Of a stretch of 7,615 nucleotides of DNA, positions 4,896 to 7,615 are shown piece by piece. Location of the stretch: the NCBI GenBank assembly GCA_038117225.1, contig JAYOFM010000144.1, positions 1 through 7,615 of the forward strand, given 5' to 3'. The notes beneath the pieces were generated by a model. It had not been told where the DNA came from, made no database searches, and worked only from the letters and a program-made list of their open reading frames with translations. A program made the position numbers and the translations under genes. How positions within the stretch are numbered: the first letter of the stretch is position 1; the number at the start of each line of letters is the position of its first letter. The stretch is from JAYOFM01 sp038117225. Lineage in GTDB: Bacteria > Pseudomonadota > Alphaproteobacteria > Rhodospirillales > Casp-alpha2.

Positions 4896-5849
4896 ATGAC
4901 GACACGCCGTATCGCCACCATGATCAGCGCACTTTGCGCGCTTTCACTTTCCGTCACGGCGCCAGCCCAGGCGTTTGACGATGCCGTCATGGCATCGGTG
5001 GTTTCCGTGCTACCGGATTGGAAGGTGAGACCCGGTGGGTCCTCCGGGGCGCGCCCTGAAGGGACCGCCGTCGCCATATTACCGGGGGGTCTGTTGGCGA
5101 CCAACGTACATGTCCTTGGGGATGCCGAGACGTTGCGTATTCGCATGAACGACGGGCGCCTCGTTGCCGCCAGTATTGTCGCCAAGGATATGAAGACGGA
5201 TCTCGCGCTGATCAAGGCGCCGTTCGATATCCCCGTGCTGGCTCCGGCGCCGCGGCCCGGGCTCGCGCAACCCGTCTGCGCCATCGGCAATCAATTTGGG
5301 CTTGGCCTGTCGGTATCGTGCGGCGTGGTCTCGGCGCTGAACAGATCGGGTACCGGCTTCAACGAGATCGAGGACTTCGTGCAAACCGACGCGACCGTCA
5401 ATCCGGGCGGGTCGGGCGGCGCCTTGGTCGATGGCGACGGCCGCCTGGTTGGTGTCGTCTCGGCGATCTTTACCAAACAGAGCGATGCCGACATCGGCGT
5501 CAACTTCGCCGCCTCCATGGACCTCGTCATGCGGGTGATGACCGACCTTCGCGACCATGGCCGCGTGGTTCGTGGCGTGCTTGGTTTCAAGGCCGGCGAA
5601 TTGACGGAGGACGAACAGGCCACATTGACCGGCGTGCGCGTGCGCAGTGTCGATCGGGCCGGCCCCGCGTTTGCCGCCGGATTGGAGGCCGGCGATGTCA
5701 TCGACCGCATCGGCGATCGATCGGTGCGCCGAGGCAACGATCTGGCAAGCGCGCTGGCGCTGTTTCGCCCCGGTGACAACGTCGAGCTTCGTATTAAACG
5801 GGCCGGCGAGATCCGCAGTATTTCCGTCACCATGGAAGCGGCGAACTGA
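4896..5849 (+). CDS. Exported HtrA/Deg-like trypsin-family serine protease with one PDZ domain
   Basis: Periplasmic quality-control type protease (family S1C). The 317-residue product has a signal peptide, MTTRR then a hydrophobic stretch and cleavage after AQA at 26. The protease domain (about 27-215) carries the triad H72 (ATNVHVLG), D102 (KTDLALIK) and S173 (NPGGSGGAL). A single PDZ domain (about 225-312) includes AGLEAGDVIDRIGDRSVRR. Two cysteines, C128 and C142, flank the strand before the activation region and might form a disulfide. With one PDZ and 317 residues it is closer to DegS in layout than to two-PDZ DegP, but there is a cleavable signal instead of an anchor. Upstream only TTGCGC (4861-4866) and GACAAT (4884-4889) suggest a weak promoter and there is no clear Shine-Dalgarno, so the message may be leaderless. 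The later ATG at 4920 would remove the arginines of the signal peptide. Confidence 0.93.
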   Translation: MTTRRIATMISALCALSLSVTAPAQAFDDAVMASVVSVLPDWKVRPGGSSGARPEGTAVAILPGGLLATNVHVLGDAETLRIRMNDGRLVAASIVAKDMKTDLALIKAPFDIPVLAPAPRPGLAQPVCAIGNQFGLGLSVSCGVVSALNRSGTGFNEIEDFVQTDATVNPGGSGGALVDGDGRLVGVVSAIFTKQSDADIGVNFAASMDLVMRVMTDLRDHGRVVRGVLGFKAGELTEDEQATLTGVRVRSVDRAGPAFAAGLEAGDVIDRIGDRSVRRGNDLASALALFRPGDNVELRIKRAGEIRSISVTMEAAN

Positions 5850-5945
5850 TCCGCTGGCCGCGATCACGCTAACGTTGATTGAGACGGCATGGTGATCGGC
5901 CGTACCCTCCGTTCGATTCACAACTGGAACTCGGAGCGTATTCCC

Positions 5946-6410
5946 ATGCGATGGTTGATCATGATCGTTGTCGCCGCGACGCTGGTTGTTCCGGCGCGGG
6001 CGGAAAATCCGAAACCCTATTCCGGCACCCAGGTGATCGAGACCGGCAAGACGTTCGCCACATTCGTCGATGATCTTAGGGGCGCCATAAGCGCCAACAA
6101 GATGGGGCTCGTCGGCGAGGCCTGTGCCACCTGCGGCGCCAAGGCCATCGGCGTGACCATCCCCGGCAACCGGGTGGTCATGATCTTCAACCCGCATTTC
6201 GCCGTGCGCATGTTGAAGGCCAGCGAAGCGGCCGGTATCGAGGCACCGATCCGGCTCTACGTGACGGAACAGAAAGACGGTTCCGCGCGACTGACTTATC
6301 GGCTGCCCAGTCATACTTTCGGCGCCTATCAGGTGGCGGACCTCGACGCCATGGGCCAGGAGTTGGATGTGATCGTGGCGCGCATCGTCAAGCAAGCGGC
6401 CGGTGGCTGA
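5946..6410 (+). CDS. Exported DUF302-domain protein with a CxxC motif
   Basis: A 154-residue protein of unknown biochemical function. A signal peptide (MRWLIMIVVAATLVVPARA, cleavage after 19) sends it to the periplasm. The DUF302 domain (about 33-130) is recognised from TFATFVDDLRGAI (36-48), VVMIFNPHFAVRMLKA (77-92) and the following APIRLYV (100-106). C60-A-T-C63 lies where the domain's second strand starts and could bind metal or be redox-active. The start at 5946 has GGAG nine bases upstream and begins directly with the signal peptide; an in-frame ATG at 5889 would bury the signal behind 19 polar residues. The YeeE-family gene starts 25 bases later, so the two probably form an operon, which suggests a role in sulfur handling (inference). 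Confidence 0.84.
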   Translation: MRWLIMIVVAATLVVPARAENPKPYSGTQVIETGKTFATFVDDLRGAISANKMGLVGEACATCGAKAIGVTIPGNRVVMIFNPHFAVRMLKASEAAGIEAPIRLYVTEQKDGSARLTYRLPSHTFGAYQVADLDAMGQELDVIVARIVKQAAGG

Positions 6411-6435
6411 CGCAGACGATGATCGGGGAAGCCGC

Positions 6436-7608
6436 ATGAACGAAATCGCGGTTCAACGGCTACCGATACAACGTGCCATTGTCTGTGGCGCCATGATCCT
6501 CGGTGGCGGCCTTATGGTCGCGATTGGCGAAACGACGCATGATAAGCCGGCGCTGTTGGCGATCGGCCTGGGGCTCGGTTTCACGCTCTACCATGCGGCT
6601 TTCGGGTTCACCGGCGCGTATCGGAACGTGATCGTCGATCGCGATATTTCAGGCATCGTCGCGCAGTGCCTGATGCTGGCCCTGGCGATGAGCTTGTTCG
6701 CGCCGTTCCTGGCGGCTGGCGAGGCTTTCGGCCAGCCCGTGTCCGGTGCCGTGGCGCCGGTCGGATGGTCGATGGTGTTCGGAGCCTTCATCTTCGGCAT
6801 CGGCATGCAGTTGGGTGGTGGCTGTGCGTCGGGAACCTTGTTCACCGCCGCCGGCGGCAATGTTCGCATGGCGGTGGTGCTGGTGTTCTTCTGCGTCGGC
6901 TGCTTCTGGGCCAGTCTGCACATGGACTGGTGGTGGTCATTGCCGGACATGGGGGCGGTCTCGCTTGGCGCGTTGATCGGCTGGGGTCCCGCCGTGGCGC
7001 TGCAGATGGCGTTATTGTCGGGGATCATGGGCGCGCTGTGGTTATCCGGTGCCCGCGTCAAACGGTCGTTGTGGTGGGACGGCGATTTTTCCTGGTCTCG
7101 ATTACTACGCGGGCCGTGGCCATTGTTCATGGGCGCCGGCCTTCTGGCATTGCTCAACCTGTTGACGTTGGTTGTTGCCGGCCATCCCTGGTCGATCACC
7201 TGGGGCTTCACCCTGTGGGCGGCGAAGGCGGCGGCGGCGTTTGGCTGGGACCCAGCCAGTGCCGGATTCTGGACTGGTGGATTTCAGCAGCGCGCCCTGG
7301 CGGCCCCGCTTTGGCAGGACACGACGACGGTCATGAACGCCGGCATCATCGTTGGTGCCATGACGGCGGCGGCGCTGGCCGGCAAAGTGCGCCCGACGCT
7401 CCGCATCCCGCTTCGCCCATTGGGTGCGGCGATTATCGGTGGCCTGATCATGGGATATGGCGCTCGGCTCGCCTAAGGTTGCAACATCGGCGCCTTCTTT
7501 TCCGGCGTGGCGTCGACCAGTTTGCATGGATGGGCCTGGATCATCGCCGCGATCATCGGCAATGTCCTGGGCGTACGACTGCGGCCGGTGTTTCGCCTCG
7601 ATACCTGA
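6436..7608 (+). pseudogene. YeeE/YedE-family sulfur (thiosulfate) transporter gene interrupted by an in-frame TAA
   Basis: Inner-membrane protein of the family that includes the thiosulfate importer TsuA. The frame from ATG 6436 (GGGGA six bases upstream) gives 346 residues and stops at TAA 7474-7476. A GTG at 6403 would add 11 residues and overlap the preceding gene. Visible features are about nine hydrophobic helices, LYHAAFGFTGAYRNVI in the first half, and the conserved pore motif GGGCASGTLF with C130. The symmetric second-half motif, normally RLA-aromatic-GCNIGA, is split by the TAA: codons before it read GARLA and codons after it read GCNIGAFFSG. The frame then continues for 43 codons through a final membrane helix to TGA 7606-7608. 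Full length would be 390 residues. The truncated product lacks the second conserved cysteine and last helix and is probably inactive. A single base change from TAC or TAT explains it; sequencing error is equally possible. Confidence 0.85.
7477..7608 (+). other. Intact 3' continuation of the YeeE-family frame after the premature stop
   Basis: The 43 codons directly after the TAA read in the same frame as GCNIGAFFSGVAS, then SLHGWAWIIAAIIGNVLGV and RLRPVF, ending with TGA. This is the conserved C-terminal block of the YeeE family, with its cysteine at 7480-7482. There is no start codon with a ribosome site, so it should not be translated on its own. The absence of any frameshift or further stop shows that the damage is a single codon. 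Confidence 0.85.
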
Positions 7609-7615
7609 CGATCAC

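Noticed and set aside
5079..6437. 452-codon minus-strand frame across the protease and DUF302 genes
   Set aside because: The plus strand shows a full protease catalytic triad, PDZ domain and DUF302 motifs; the antisense frame has low-complexity His/Asp/Arg-rich composition typical of a shadow.
7474..7476. TAA as a recoded sense codon or selenocysteine/pyrrolysine-type event
   Set aside because: Those use UGA or UAG, TAA ends other reading frames here, and a single substitution from a tyrosine codon or a sequencing error is simpler.

Overview
The window is GC-rich DNA, almost certainly from an alphaproteobacterium and most likely of the Rhodospirillales type. The main evidence is a GcrA-family cell-cycle regulator, a family confined to Alphaproteobacteria. 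An alphaproteobacterial-style methylmalonyl-CoA mutase and a DUF6505-like protein agree with this. I see no insertion sequence, phage gene, CRISPR array or rRNA, so this reads as ordinary chromosome.

Layout: (1) 447-1, minus strand: the first 149 residues of methylmalonyl-CoA mutase, running off the left edge. (2) 448-787: a divergent intergenic region with two perfect palindromes sharing an ACGCGT core around a candidate mutase promoter, and a few DnaA-box-like sequences on the gcrA side. (3) 788-1156: a short gcrA. (4) 1191-2557: a probable amino-acid-controlled operon. It has a TTGACC-N16-TATGAT promoter, a 19-codon leader peptide very rich in Leu, Ile and Val that may be leaderless, and a GC-rich hairpin overlapping the leader stop. 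These are followed by an orphan IlvM-like ACT-domain protein and a DUF4743-type Nudix hydrolase. (5) 2647-3612: proline iminopeptidase. (6) 3651-4320: a promoter, an exported PagL-like lipid A deacylase starting at TTG, and a tRNA-Arg(CCT) beginning two bases after its stop codon. (7) 4813-4337, minus strand: a DUF6505-like protein. (8) 4896-5849: an exported HtrA-like serine protease with one PDZ domain. (9) 5946-7608: an exported DUF302 protein and a YeeE/YedE (thiosulfate transporter) gene interrupted by a TAA inside its conserved C-terminal motif.

The most notable unlisted element is the leader peptide at 1226-1285, which has the hallmarks of branched-chain amino acid attenuation but controls an IlvM-like protein with no acetolactate synthase catalytic gene in sight. 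The Nudix gene behind it belongs to a family whose eukaryotic members destroy damaged thiamine diphosphate, the cofactor of acetolactate synthase, so the two genes may serve one pathway (inference). The second notable point is the YeeE gene: the reading frame and conserved residues continue intact for 43 codons past the stop, which indicates a recent nonsense mutation, a sequencing error or, less likely, readthrough.
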